A stretch of 64,000 nt of DNA from Gammaproteobacteria bacterium. Lineage in GTDB: Bacteria > Pseudomonadota > Gammaproteobacteria > UBA6429 > Thiohalophilaceae. Of this stretch, positions 35,673 to 44,091 are shown piece by piece. The stretch covers positions 1 to 64,000 of the forward strand of contig JACQBC010000036.1 of assembly GCA_016194635.1 (NCBI GenBank), in the 5' to 3' direction. Each line of letters opens with the position of its first letter. The first letter of the stretch is position 1. The notes under the pieces were generated by a model, which was given only the letters and a program-made list of their open reading frames with translations, did not search any database and was not told the DNA's origin. The translations under genes and the position numbers were made by a program.

Positions 35673-36611
35673 TTAGGCCGGAGGTTTTTTTATAAAGGCA
35701 GTTAACGCCTGTACCGCGGCGGACCGGCCAATACGTTGGCGGAAAACAGTGGCGTTGGTTTTGGTTTGTTGGGTGGCCGCTATCATGTCGCGCTGGAATT
35801 CCGGCGAGTTGATCAGGGCGACGTATTTATCCATCACCTTGGAGGCGGGCAAGTAGGGAAGTTCGCAGGCGTGATTATAACGGCTGTTGGCCTCGTGGGT
35901 CATTTGTTCGATGTTGGGGGTGCGGTCGCACAGGTCGAACGACAGGTGCAGGCTGTAATCGCTCATGGTTTGGCAGCGGTGTGGCACGCCGGCGCGAACA
36001 TACAAACCATCGCCCGGTCGCATGAGCACCTGGGTCACAAGCGGCTGCATTTGTTCTGTGCTCAGCGGTGAATTATTAAAGTACCGCCGTTGTTGCGGGG
36101 TATAGATCTCCCAGCGTTTTTCGCCTTCTAATTGTACCACCAGGACGTCATCGCTATCGCAGTGTCCGCCGTAGGCTTCGTTTTCGTGGCGCGAGAAAAA
36201 TGCCACGCAATTGGCCAAGGCGCAGGGCAGGGCCTCATCAAGCTTGGCCACAAAGGCATTGAGGGTGGGGTCGAGGATATCGAGCCCTTCCAGCACGAGG
36301 GCCGCGCCGCGCTTCAATTGATCGTTGAGTACTTCTTTGTCCATGAACAACAGTTTTTTCGTCTGCACCAGCTTCCACAGGCAGCTGGATTCCAACGCCA
36401 CGGTTTGCCCCTGCAATCGTAGTTGTACCCAGTCGGGGGTCAACAGCGGGTTATTCAAATGGTATTGCAGCGAGGCGACGGAAAAGAATCCGGGGGCAGG
36501 GGCAACTCCCGCGCCATGCGTGTATATCGGCGGGGGGGTACGACGTTGTTCGAGGTAGAAGTCCAATAATGACAAAAGCGCCGCAGGCAGGGTGGGCTGC
36601 ATAGTATTCAT
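35673..36611 (-). CDS. JmjC/cupin-like 2-oxoglutarate Fe(II) oxygenase
   Basis: A 312-residue protein of the bacterial JmjC (RoxA-like) group. The iron ligands can be placed as His150 and Asp152 in GGHCDSDDVLVVQLEGEKRWEIY, and His211 in RAGVPHRCQTMSDYSLHLSF. GDGLYVRAGVPH is the usual second motif. E. coli RoxA hydroxylates a ribosomal protein Arg; a protein hydroxylase role here is inference. The C-terminal third is helical. An in-frame ATG three codons later is an alternative start. Confidence 0.82.
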   Translation of the reverse strand: MNTMQPTLPAALLSLLDFYLEQRRTPPPIYTHGAGVAPAPGFFSVASLQYHLNNPLLTPDWVQLRLQGQTVALESSCLWKLVQTKKLLFMDKEVLNDQLKRGAALVLEGLDILDPTLNAFVAKLDEALPCALANCVAFFSRHENEAYGGHCDSDDVLVVQLEGEKRWEIYTPQQRRYFNNSPLSTEQMQPLVTQVLMRPGDGLYVRAGVPHRCQTMSDYSLHLSFDLCDRTPNIEQMTHEANSRYNHACELPYLPASKVMDKYVALINSPEFQRDMIAATQQTKTNATVFRQRIGRSAAVQALTAFIKKPPA

Positions 36612-36715
36612 ATTATTCTCCCGGTAGACTCTAAATTAAGTATTCCCAAAGAGCGCGCACCTCATCTTTTTGGAGTTGCGCTTCACAATTTTTTTGTGAA
36701 AGATCACAGGGTAAA

Positions 36716-37999
36716 TTACCGCAGTTGTTGCAGCACACGCCCCGCCGCCGCAATGCTCGCGTCGATATCCGCGGCGGTGTGCGCGCTGGAAACAAATCCC
36801 GTTTCAAACGCCGAAGGGGCGAGATATACTCCCGCGGCGAGCATGCCGTGGAAGAATTTTTTAAACCGTTCGACGTTGCATGCGCTGACCTGCGCAAAGT
36901 TGCTCACCTGCGCCGCGTCGCTGAAGAAAATTCCAAACATGCCGCCGACCTGGTTGGTGGTCAGTGGAATTCCCGCGTGTTTCGCCACCGCGCGTAAACC
37001 CTGCATGAAACGTTCGGTCATGGCGCTCAAGCGCGTGAAAAACTCCGGTGCCTGGATCAACTGCAGGGTTTTTAATCCCGCCGCCATGGCGACCGGATTA
37101 CCCGACAGGGTACCGGCTTGATATACAGGACCTAACGGGGCGATCTTTTCCATGATGGCGCGTTTACCACCGAAGGCCCCCACCGGCATGCCGCCGCCGA
37201 TCACCTTGCCGAGCGTGGTAAGGTCGGGTTTGATATTGTAATGGGCTTGGGCACCGCCCAGCGCGACGCGAAATCCGGTCATGACTTCATCAAAGATCAA
37301 CACGCTGCCGTAATGGTCGCACAACTCCCGCAGCCCCTCTAAAAAGCCCATGACCGGCGGCACGCAATTCATATTGCCCGCCACCGGCTCGACGATGATA
37401 GCGGCAATCTGCCGCCCGTGTTCTGCAAACGCCGCGCGGACTTGTTGAATATCGTTATACGACAAGGTGAGGGTGTGTTTGGCGAGATCGGCGGGGACGC
37501 CCGGCGAGGTGGGTATCCCGAGCGTTAACGCACCGGAACCGGCCTTGACCAATAAGGAATCGGCGTGGCCGTGGTAACAACCCTCGAATTTGATCAATTT
37601 ATCGCGGCCGGTATAACCGCGCGCTAAACGAATCGCGCTCATGGTGGCCTCGGTGCCGGAGCTGACCATGCGGACCAAGTCCATCGACGGGACCAGTTGG
37701 CAGACCAAATCCGCCATTTGAATTTCCAATGCGGTGGGCGCGCCAAAGGTCAGGCCGTCGCGCAGAGTTTTTTCAACCACGGCCAAGACCTCGGGATGGG
37801 CATGACCGACGATGCACGGACCCCAGGAAGCAACGTAGTCGGTGTATTGTTTATTATCGACGTCGAATAAATACGCGCCCTGGCCGCGTTTAAAAAAGAT
37901 CGGATCGCCACCCACGCCTTTAAACGCACGCACCGGTGAATTCACCCCGCCGGGGATATGCTGCTGGGCCTTGACGAACAACTCGTGCGAACGCGACAT
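36716..37999 (-). CDS. hemL: Glutamate-1-semialdehyde 2,1-aminomutase
   Basis: A 427-residue PLP enzyme giving 5-aminolevulinate in the C5 haem pathway. [56 protein letters not shown] and the PLP-lysine site [19 protein letters not shown] are invariant. It starts at 37999 with CAGGAGTACCC upstream. The 1.06-kb gap on its 5' side contains hairpin elements. Confidence 0.96.
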   Translation of the reverse strand: MSRSHELFVKAQQHIPGGVNSPVRAFKGVGGDPIFFKRGQGAYLFDVDNKQYTDYVASWGPCIVGHAHPEVLAVVEKTLRDGLTFGAPTALEIQMADLVCQLVPSMDLVRMVSSGTEATMSAIRLARGYTGRDKLIKFEGCYHGHADSLLVKAGSGALTLGIPTSPGVPADLAKHTLTLSYNDIQQVRAAFAEHGRQIAAIIVEPVAGNMNCVPPVMGFLEGLRELCDHYGSVLIFDEVMTGFRVALGGAQAHYNIKPDLTTLGKVIGGGMPVGAFGGKRAIMEKIAPLGPVYQAGTLSGNPVAMAAGLKTLQLIQAPEFFTRLSAMTERFMQGLRAVAKHAGIPLTTNQVGGMFGIFFSDAAQVSNFAQVSACNVERFKKFFHGMLAAGVYLAPSAFETGFVSSAHTAADIDASIAAAGRVLQQLR

Positions 38000-38222
38000 G
38001 GGTACTCCTGGGACGCTGGGGTAGTGTTATTGTGGGGGATTGTACTGGGGAGCGAGGGCAAGATCCACGTTCGACTGTGCAGTCTCGCGCTTTCTTCCGG
38101 TAGGTTTACTCGCAGGATGCAAGCCCGGGATGCGGCAGGCTACACGGCTACTAGCTCAGAACGCTTTGGAGGCGTGGTTTATACCCCAGACTCGGCAAAC
38201 CACTCACTGGTTGGCACCTAGG

Positions 38223-38399
38223 TGTTGCGGGAGTAGGTGATGTTTTCCCGTTCACATGACCGTCGACGACAGGGACGACGCACAAGGATGTGCTAGTGTC
38301 GCGACAGGCAGAATGCCGTGAGCGACCGCGCCGTCGAGCGTACAGAGACGTATTTACAGCGAGTCATGTGAAAAGGAAAACACACCTACTCCCGCAACA
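38223..38399 (+). repeat. Long inverted-repeat hairpin element, copy E (expanded core)
   Basis: Arms 38223-38260 and 38363-38399 pair over about 37 bp with two or three disruptions. The core is about 100 bp, twice that of other copies. It contains GCACA-AGGA-TGTGC (38280-38293, perfect stem), GGCA-GAA-TGCC, and the familiar CGTCGAGCGTACAGAGACGT block. The element thus carries extra hairpin modules. It lies between divergent hemL and the transglycosylase pseudogene. Confidence 0.8.
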
Positions 38400-38477
38400 T
38401 TCACCGGTCTACTATTAAAACCAGTAATCAAGGTAAATCGGACAATTTGTTTCAACATTCCAGAAATAAAGATGTTT

Positions 38478-38496
38478 AAGATCACGCGGTGATCTT
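38478..38496. repeat. Perfect small hairpin
   Basis: AAGATCAC (38478-38485) and GTGATCTT (38489-38496) form a perfect 8-bp stem around GCG. No T run follows on either strand, so it is more like a protein-binding palindrome than a terminator. Confidence 0.6.
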
Positions 38497-38530
38497 CGGC
38501 TGTGTTAATACATTGATAATTCCTAACAGA

Positions 38531-38564
38531 CAACAACATTGCAAAATCTTTTGCAGTGTTGTTG
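38531..38564. repeat. 16-bp hairpin with 2-nt loop
   Basis: CAACAACATTGCAAAA (38531-38546) and TTTTGCAGTGTTGTTG (38549-38564) pair over 16 positions with one G-T type mismatch and only TC between them. Such a long nearly gap-free palindrome is uncommon for this window. No downstream T run is present. Confidence 0.75.
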
Positions 38565-38649
38565 AGGGCTATAGTTACGACTGTGTGATAGACATTTTTT
38601 GGTGGGCGATGTCGTCCTACGCTGCTGGAGTGGTTGGTATTCCCTGTTA

Positions 38650-38740
38650 CATGACGTCGGTCGCAGGGACTAGCACGGGGATGTCGTGTATCATAGACGG
38701 GCAGGACTGCCATGAGCGACTGTAGCTGCCAAATGTACAT
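38650..38740 (+). repeat. Degenerate relative of element E (copy F)
   Basis: The sequence shares blocks with the expanded core of copy E: GCACGGGGATGT (compare GCACAAGGATGT), GGCAGGACTGCC (compare GGCAGAATGCC), and GAGCGAC closing a GTCGC/GCGAC stem. The long outer arms are almost lost. I read it as an eroded copy. Confidence 0.55.
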
Positions 38741-38949
38741 AAGTGTAGGAAAGATAGATAATGCGGGGGGCAATTGTCGAGGGATATATTTCAAAGATAA
38801 GTTTGAAGAACCACACAACGCCAAACCCAGTTACAACAGGCGGGAAGACCCAAAGGTTGAGGAAATGTATTTAGGGTACTAGCATATTGGAGGTAGTTAC
38901 TTTCTGTACAAGGTTATCCAGCTATAATTTACAAAGGCGCGAAATTTTG

Positions 38950-38978
38950 TTGACAGTTACTATTTTATGTGATTTATT
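38950..38978 (+). promoter_or_regulatory. Possible sigma70 promoter for the accessory pair
   Basis: TTGACA (38950-38955) and TTTATT (38973-38978) are separated by 17 bp in AT-rich sequence, about 80 bp before the ATG at 39062. The -35 is a consensus match and the -10 is weak. Confidence 0.4.
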
Positions 38979-39061
38979 TAATTAATACTGCATACGGATT
39001 ACATTAATAATAGCACTGAATAATAATTTAGAGATAATCGATTTAGCAAGGAGGAACTGCT

Positions 39062-39680
39062 ATGCCGCTAATGATAGTGCTTCCAACACAGGACGCGCGT
39101 TTTAATATTGATACGATTCCGAGAATGCCGAACATTGCTTGTCAGGCTCGTATTACGGGTGTGCAACCTGATCCTACAGCAACTACGTTATTCAATTGGT
39201 CGATTCAAATCACTGAAACTGTACAACTCGGCTCTTGTCCGAGTACTCGAATTAGGAATTGTAATATTACGACTGGGTGGTGCTAATAGCGCGGGTGAGC
39301 GAATAGCCTGCCAAGAAAGTCGAAAACGGCAGTTCGATGCGACAGGAATGCCTTTGCTGGGTACTGGCGGTGATGTTGGCGTGATGCAGCTGTGTAACCC
39401 TGCTGCAAATTGCAATCAGCGCTGGAACTGGTCTGCTAATGTTGACCAGGGGTTGGCATTAATAAGAACTAAAGAAACTGAAGCACGAACCTATTTAAAC
39501 GGACATCGGATAAACGGGCGGTACCCTAATGATTTGGACTTGAATGATGAGAATGTTTTATTACGAGAAACTGTACAGCGTTATAACGGTGGAACGTATT
39601 GGTCATGGAATACAGCACTCAATCAGTGGCAAGCAGCCCCTCCTAATGGATATGTCGACCTTGTGCTTGCATGCCGATAA
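39062..39680 (+). pseudogene. Frameshifted lytic-transglycosylase-domain gene
   Basis: A strong AAGGAGGA site precedes the ATG at 39062. That frame encodes DTIPRMPNIACQARITGVQP and FNWSIQITETVQLGS, then stops at 39286. The neighbouring frame, open to 39680, encodes ERIACQESRKRQFDATG, GDVGVMQLCNP, WNWSANVDQGLALI and VQRYNGGTYWSW. Together these match an SLT-type transglycosylase: Glu in CQES, then GVMQL, then a YNGG counterpart of AYNAG. A shift of one base is needed, and about 60-80 residues of the middle seem missing compared with relatives I remember. No signal peptide is present, as in cargo-type lysozymes. Confidence 0.65.
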
Positions 39681-39684
39681 ATTA

Positions 39685-40473
39685 ATGAGAAAAGTTTTAG
39701 TTATACTGTTAGGATTAATTTCCTTTTCGTACTGTGTTGGGTCGGTACCTGCTGGATTGGATTATTGGATCGACCACCTAAAATCTTTACCGCTTTTTGT
39801 GGACAAACCTGTTACGGCCTTGGGGGTGGCTGAAAACCACTTGTATATCGCTGCGGGCGAGGATTTGTTTGTGATGCTTCTTGATGGAACCGCGCTAGAA
39901 AAGGTAACGCCTAAAATTCGCAAAACAGCAGGGGACCAGGTGACGGATATTTTTGTGGATGCGACAACCCGTACACTCTGGTTGGGCTTGAATGGCAGTC
40001 TTAATTCCGCGCGAGGATACTCTTACGCGTTCGCGGCAACCCAAGTAACAAGTAAAAGTTTGAATAAAAAAATAATGCTTTATGAAAAACTTGTTAAAAA
40101 TGCCCCGCAACACTCGTCAATCAGTGCATTGGATTTTGATGCTCAGCGTGCGGTGGTTGGTTTTGTTAAGGGGAATGTGTATTGCTATTCGTTCAAGAAG
40201 AAGAACTACCGGCTGATTTATAAACCAACCAATCCGTATTCGTGGCCGGTATCGGCTGTGTTGGCGAAAGACGCGGTATTCGTGGCAGTGCCTGGGGATG
40301 GTTTGATCATTTTTGATGAAAAATCCAAACGGGTAACTCGGCTTTACGATAAATCACCGGTCACCCACATTCAAACGCTGGCCACGGACAAACAGAATTT
40401 ATACATTGGTTATCCGCGCGGTGTCGTTAAGATTAAACTACGAGATTTGCTGCAACGGGGTTCAAATCAGTAG
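39685..40473 (+). CDS. Exported propeller-like protein of unknown function
   Basis: A 262-residue protein with signal peptide MRKVLVILLGLISFSYCVGS. Its ATG is 4 bp after the transglycosylase-frame stop, so the two are coupled. Repeated beta-rich units (LYIAAGEDLFVML, RTLWLGLNGSLN, AVFVAVPGDGLIIF, NLYIGYPRGVVKI) suggest a beta-propeller. I do not recognise the family. A periplasmic partner or inhibitor of the upstream transglycosylase is one reading of the pair, without direct evidence. Confidence 0.68.
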   Translation: MRKVLVILLGLISFSYCVGSVPAGLDYWIDHLKSLPLFVDKPVTALGVAENHLYIAAGEDLFVMLLDGTALEKVTPKIRKTAGDQVTDIFVDATTRTLWLGLNGSLNSARGYSYAFAATQVTSKSLNKKIMLYEKLVKNAPQHSSISALDFDAQRAVVGFVKGNVYCYSFKKKNYRLIYKPTNPYSWPVSAVLAKDAVFVAVPGDGLIIFDEKSKRVTRLYDKSPVTHIQTLATDKQNLYIGYPRGVVKIKLRDLLQRGSNQ

Positions 40474-40488
40474 AAAAGCGTTAGATGA

Positions 40489-41160
40489 TCATTTAAGAAA
40501 CTCTACGATGGCCTCGGTCAATGCCGGGCCTTGCGCGGTGTTGAAAATATTTTGTGCGTGGGCGGAGCCTGGCAAGACTTTGATTTGTTTGGGTTCGGCT
40601 GAAGCTTTAAATATGGCCTCGACGTCGTCGTGCAGTCCATCACCCGCGGAGACAATAAAGAATTTTTTGATGGTCTTGCTGGTGATGGCTTCGCCCCCGG
40701 CGGGTGCGAGTAGGATGACTTTGGTAATTTTTGGATCTTGGGTATGTTGCAGAGCATCGAGCGTCGCAGCGCCGCCCATGCTGCCGCCAACTAAAGCCAG
40801 GTGTTTAAAGCCGGCTTTTTCCAGCCAGCTGACGGCGCCCAAAATGTCCGGGTAGAGATCGCTGCCGCTACCGCCGCTGCTTTGGCCATAACCACGAAAA
40901 TCAATTGCCAACGAGGATATACCGTTGTTTAACAGCCGCTCCGCCAACGTGTACCAGCTTTCTTTATTAAATGCCGCGCCGTGCGCGAACACCACGGCGA
41001 GATCTTTGTTGGCACTAAAAAGCGATGCTTCAATCTTGGCGCCGTCTTGGGTGGTAAAGGTTATCTTTTCCATCGTGGTCGCCATGACGAGTGAACAGGG
41101 AAACAGCAGCAACAGCAACAGCCCGGCAAAGCGTCGTGGTGCGAGTATAGCGGATAACAT
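40489..41160 (-). CDS. Exported alpha/beta hydrolase
   Basis: A 223-residue alpha/beta hydrolase. The N-terminus (MLSAILAPRRFAGLLLLLLF) is a signal peptide or anchor. VVFAHGAAFNKESW is the oxyanion strand, GGSMGGAA holds the nucleophile Ser, SAGDGLHDD the Asp, and GSAHAQN the His. DFRGYGQSSGG is typical of the family. The ATG at 41160 is preferred to one six codons upstream. Substrate unknown. Confidence 0.83.
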   Translation of the reverse strand: MLSAILAPRRFAGLLLLLLFPCSLVMATTMEKITFTTQDGAKIEASLFSANKDLAVVFAHGAAFNKESWYTLAERLLNNGISSLAIDFRGYGQSSGGSGSDLYPDILGAVSWLEKAGFKHLALVGGSMGGAATLDALQHTQDPKITKVILLAPAGGEAITSKTIKKFFIVSAGDGLHDDVEAIFKASAEPKQIKVLPGSAHAQNIFNTAQGPALTEAIVEFLK

Positions 41161-41292
41161 CGTCGGCCTTCCTTGCAATCGATCCTGGGTGTTTCAAATT
41201 ATGCGCAGTTGCCGGTGAGTTTGCAAATGTCCTTAACCCCACTATGGAGGGGATATAGATTTTAATAGATCGTTAAGATTAGCGGCCGTTTT

Positions 41293-41925
41293 TTAGTAGG
41301 ACGGTTGAAATAAAGCGGCATACGATCGCGCCGCGGCTTCAATGTCTTGGGCGCCGAACACCCCGGCGATGACGGCGATCATAGCGGCGCCTGCGTCGAT
41401 CAACACGCCGGCATTGTGCGGGGTGATGCCGCCGATCGCGGCGATCGGCAGGGCGACCTGTTGGCGCAAGGCGCGTAACACCTCAAGCGTGGCGGGTGGG
41501 GCGAGTGGCTTGGTGGTGGAGGGATAAAATCGTCCCAGCGCAATGTAATCGGCCCCGGCCTGTTGTGCCTCGTGGGCTAGACGTAGATCGGCATGGCAGG
41601 ACACACCGATGATCCGTTGCGGACCAAGTTGCGCGCGTGCTTGCGGCAACGCGGTATCGGTTTGCCCTAAATGCACACCATCGGCCGCGCACGCTAACGC
41701 CAGCTCGACATCGTCATTGATGATCAGCAGGGCCGCATGGTCAGTGCATAGGGTTCGTAATTGTTGTGCTTGGGCTAAGCGTTGCCCGGCGTTTGAGGTT
41801 TTGTCCCGGTATTGAATAATCCGCGCGCCGCCCCGCAAGGCCGCCGCCACCATCGCAGGCAAGGAGCGGTTGTGTGCCAGAGCGCTGTCGGTAATCGCGT
41901 ATAAGCCATGCAGTTGGTCGCGCAT
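41293..41925 (-). CDS. thiE: Thiamine-phosphate synthase
   Basis: A 210-residue TIM-barrel enzyme that joins HMP-PP and thiazole phosphate. IQYRDKTSNAGQRLAQAQQL, INDDVELALACAADGVHLGQTD, GRFYPSTTKPLAPPA and IGGITPHNAGVLIDAGAAMI are diagnostic. It lies downstream of thiD on the same strand after a 112-bp gap. I found no TPP riboswitch in the leader. Confidence 0.94.
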   Translation of the reverse strand: MRDQLHGLYAITDSALAHNRSLPAMVAAALRGGARIIQYRDKTSNAGQRLAQAQQLRTLCTDHAALLIINDDVELALACAADGVHLGQTDTALPQARAQLGPQRIIGVSCHADLRLAHEAQQAGADYIALGRFYPSTTKPLAPPATLEVLRALRQQVALPIAAIGGITPHNAGVLIDAGAAMIAVIAGVFGAQDIEAAARSYAALFQPSY

Positions 41926-42037
41926 CGTTAATGGTCACCACGAAGTATATTTGTTCCAAGTAAACGGGGGGATTAAACGCTCTTTCACGGCAGGGACGAC
42001 CGGGATGCGAGGGGGGCGGGTTGGCATTGCCGAAGAT

Positions 42038-42835
42038 TTATTTATCGGCCCGCGGGCAACGTTGGGGGATGCGTTGTCCTTGCCCGATGCGATAGGCGTG
42101 TTGCAAGCTGCGATAGGTATAGGCCTGGGCACGTTGAATGGCGGTGAACACCGGTTGCTGCTGTGCAATATACGCGGCGATGCTTGCCGCCAAGGTGCAA
42201 CCGGAGCCGTGGTAGTGGTGTGGCAACCGAGAGGTTTCAAGCCGCTGCGCCGATTGCGTGGCGTGATACAGGGTATGCACGATGGTGGGGCTGGGCTCGT
42301 GGCTGCCCTTGATGAACACGTATTGACAACCCAAGCTCAACAGGTAGTGCGCGCATTCCTCTAACGGATCGCGTGCGGCAAGACGCCGGGCTTCAATGCT
42401 ATTGGGAGTTAATACTAGGGTACGAGGTACGATCAATTCGAGTAGTGCACGACCAACCGCGTCATCCATCAACGCACCACCACCGCCCCCGGCCATGACA
42501 GGATCGAGGATCAGCGGGATCGCGGGGTGATCCTGCAATATCCGCAGAATCGCGACCAGCGTATCCATGTTTCCGATCATACCGATTTTAATGGCGCGCA
42601 CCTCCAGATCGGTCAGCAGCAGCCGTGCCTGTTCTTCCAGTAACACAGCATCGGCCGGCACAAAACGTCGCACCCGCACGCTATCTTGCACGGTATGGGC
42701 GGTGATCACTGTTGCGGCATGCGCGCCGTTCGCGCTGATAGCCTCGATATCGGCCTGGATGCCGGCCCCACCGCAGGGATCGTGACCGGCGAATACCAGT
42801 ACGCTGGGTTGGCGCGCGGGGGAATTCATTGGCAC
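42038..42835 (-). CDS. thiD: HMP/HMP-phosphate kinase ThiD
   Basis: A 265-residue ribokinase-fold enzyme phosphorylating hydroxymethylpyrimidine twice. AGHDPCGGAGIQADIEAISANG replaces the common AGSDPSGGAGIQAD, so His and Cys stand where most members have Ser. HYHGSGCTLAASIAAYIAQ is the anion-hole motif. The start overlaps the CPBP protease stop by 10 bp and thiE follows, forming an operon that begins at 43982. Confidence 0.93.
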   Translation of the reverse strand: MPMNSPARQPSVLVFAGHDPCGGAGIQADIEAISANGAHAATVITAHTVQDSVRVRRFVPADAVLLEEQARLLLTDLEVRAIKIGMIGNMDTLVAILRILQDHPAIPLILDPVMAGGGGGALMDDAVGRALLELIVPRTLVLTPNSIEARRLAARDPLEECAHYLLSLGCQYVFIKGSHEPSPTIVHTLYHATQSAQRLETSRLPHHYHGSGCTLAASIAAYIAQQQPVFTAIQRAQAYTYRSLQHAYRIGQGQRIPQRCPRADK

Positions 42836-43581
42836 GCGTAGCTCAGTTGTACGGTAGCGGTGAAATTATTTAGGGCGTGTAACAGGATCGGTAACAACAC
42901 CGAACCGCTGCGCCAACGCGCCACGCCCAATAACACCCCGAAGCAAAATATGACCAGCATCTCCGGCCACGCGTATTGCAAATGGACTAAGGCAAATCCC
43001 GCCGCGGTCACCAGGATCGTTCCGCTGTGGCCCAACCAGGATCGGCTCAGGCCGGCGTACAGAAATCCGCGAAACAATATTTCCTCGAACAGCGGCGCGC
43101 TGATCACGACGGCGAACCACAGCAGCGGTAGATATTTCGCGCTATGATAGGCTTGCAGCATAAAATCACCGACCGGGTCGCGTCCAAAGAGGAAATAAAT
43201 CCATTCAGATAGCGCGATAAACCCCCCCAAGGTGATTACCAACACTAACACATCCCGCCACGCGGGCAGGTTTAAGGCCAGGTACTGTCGTAGCGGTAGG
43301 CCGTTGCGCGCGCGGCAGAACAGCCAGATTAAACCCAGGCCGACGAGGGCGCGTAGATTTAACACCAAGGATAACAAATCGCCGTTGGCCGCCAACCGCG
43401 CGATAGTGCGGGTGAAGTGTTGGTTCCAGTGCCCGCTGCGGATCGCATCCCCCAAACCCGGGGTGTGCCGCAAGGTGTAAATAAGGCTAACCACCAGATC
43501 AACCCCGACCACCGCGCCCAACAGTAGCCCCGCCAGCCCTATGCTTGGCCATACTCCCCAGGGTGTGTTAGGGCGGGTCAT
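42826..43581 (-). CDS. CPBP-family intramembrane glutamic protease
   Basis: A 251-residue membrane protein with about six helices. FEEILFRGFLYAGL (the EExxxR motif), HLQYAWPEM and HALNN are the CPBP/Abi active-site motifs. Family members include Rce1-like and bacteriocin-immunity proteases. I start at 43581, where the ATG overlaps the upstream stop (ATGA). A processing role for a neighbour is not evident. Confidence 0.85.
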   Translation of the reverse strand: MTRPNTPWGVWPSIGLAGLLLGAVVGVDLVVSLIYTLRHTPGLGDAIRSGHWNQHFTRTIARLAANGDLLSLVLNLRALVGLGLIWLFCRARNGLPLRQYLALNLPAWRDVLVLVITLGGFIALSEWIYFLFGRDPVGDFMLQAYHSAKYLPLLWFAVVISAPLFEEILFRGFLYAGLSRSWLGHSGTILVTAAGFALVHLQYAWPEMLVIFCFGVLLGVARWRSGSVLLPILLHALNNFTATVQLSYACQ

Positions 43582-43982
43582 GCGCCCGGGATAAAACCAT
43601 CGTGACGCGATTCGGCTTCGGGTAGGATACGTTCTTGTACCACGCGCCACACGCCGTCGGGTTCTTTTTCGATCAAGACTTCGATCCCCTGACTGTTTTG
43701 GCCGCCATCGGTGGCGGTGACGGTTTCATAGGTCTTGAACATGATGCGTTCGGGTGTCGCGGCGCGTAGTTTGAGGCCACGGTACTGGACGCTGCGGATC
43801 AAACGCTGGTTGAATTCATGGGTGCACTGCCGCGCCCAATCGTCATAACCAATGGTTTCAAAACCGGGCACGCCACTTAGTGCGACACGTCTGGAGATCA
43901 GGTTTAAATGCCCGGTAAGATCGTTGGCGGCCACCGTACGGCTGACCTCGTGTAACCAGTGTTGGATAATTTCTTCGGACAT
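43578..43982 (-). CDS. NTF2/SnoaL-like domain protein
   Basis: A 134-residue soluble protein. The predicted cone-shaped alpha+beta fold is suggested by ISRRVALSGVPGFETIGYDDW and RIMFKTYETVTATDGG...EVLIEKEPDGVWRVVQERIL. I am not certain of the subfamily. It is the first gene of a run ending in thiE and overlaps the CPBP start by 4 nt. Confidence 0.65.
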   Translation of the reverse strand: MSEEIIQHWLHEVSRTVAANDLTGHLNLISRRVALSGVPGFETIGYDDWARQCTHEFNQRLIRSVQYRGLKLRAATPERIMFKTYETVTATDGGQNSQGIEVLIEKEPDGVWRVVQERILPEAESRHDGFIPGA

Positions 43983-44091
43983 AGTGGCCTTGTGTGTGGT
44001 GAAATGGAAGCAACCGGGATTTTAACCTGATTTTTGTCCTTTTACGCCCTGCTGCTAGAATCCTAGGCAGACCATAACAATGGGAACGGTA

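Larger units (their letters stand above)
38000..39061. other. 1.06-kb AT-richer intergenic region with several hairpins
   Basis: No credible gene lies here; open frames in both directions run across repeat elements. It holds element copy E (38223-38399), its degenerate relative F (38650-38740) and two further strong hairpins (38478 and 38531). A possible promoter at 38950 faces the broken lytic transglycosylase gene. AT content rises clearly from 38400 to 39060 relative to flanking genes, suggesting an acquired or decaying segment. Confidence 0.7.

Noticed and set aside
38040-38215. tRNA-like appearance of the sequence 5' of copy E
   Set aside because: I could not form a cloverleaf with a T-loop and anticodon stem; only short stems such as AACCA/TGGTT exist.
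37958-38240. Open frames crossing the hemL start and the upstream gap
   Set aside because: No ribosome-binding site, unusual composition and overlap with hemL and element E.
7168-38740. CRISPR interpretation of the repeats
   Set aside because: Elements are kilobases apart, with no regular spacers and no cas genes.
38354-38824. 156-codon open frame on the minus strand over copies E and F
   Set aside because: It runs through hairpin elements and shows no motif or proper start.
39200-39290. Programmed ribosomal frameshift in the transglycosylase gene
   Set aside because: No slippery heptamer or downstream pseudoknot is apparent, and the middle of the protein seems lost; mutation is simpler.
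41985-42010. CAGGGACGACCGGGATGCGA resembling the hairpin-element core
   Set aside because: No arms and no second module; similarity is short and could be chance.
41926-43000. TPP riboswitch before thiE or thiD
   Set aside because: The conserved THI-box segments (CUGAGA and the ACCUGAUCUGG-like block) are not present in the leader regions.
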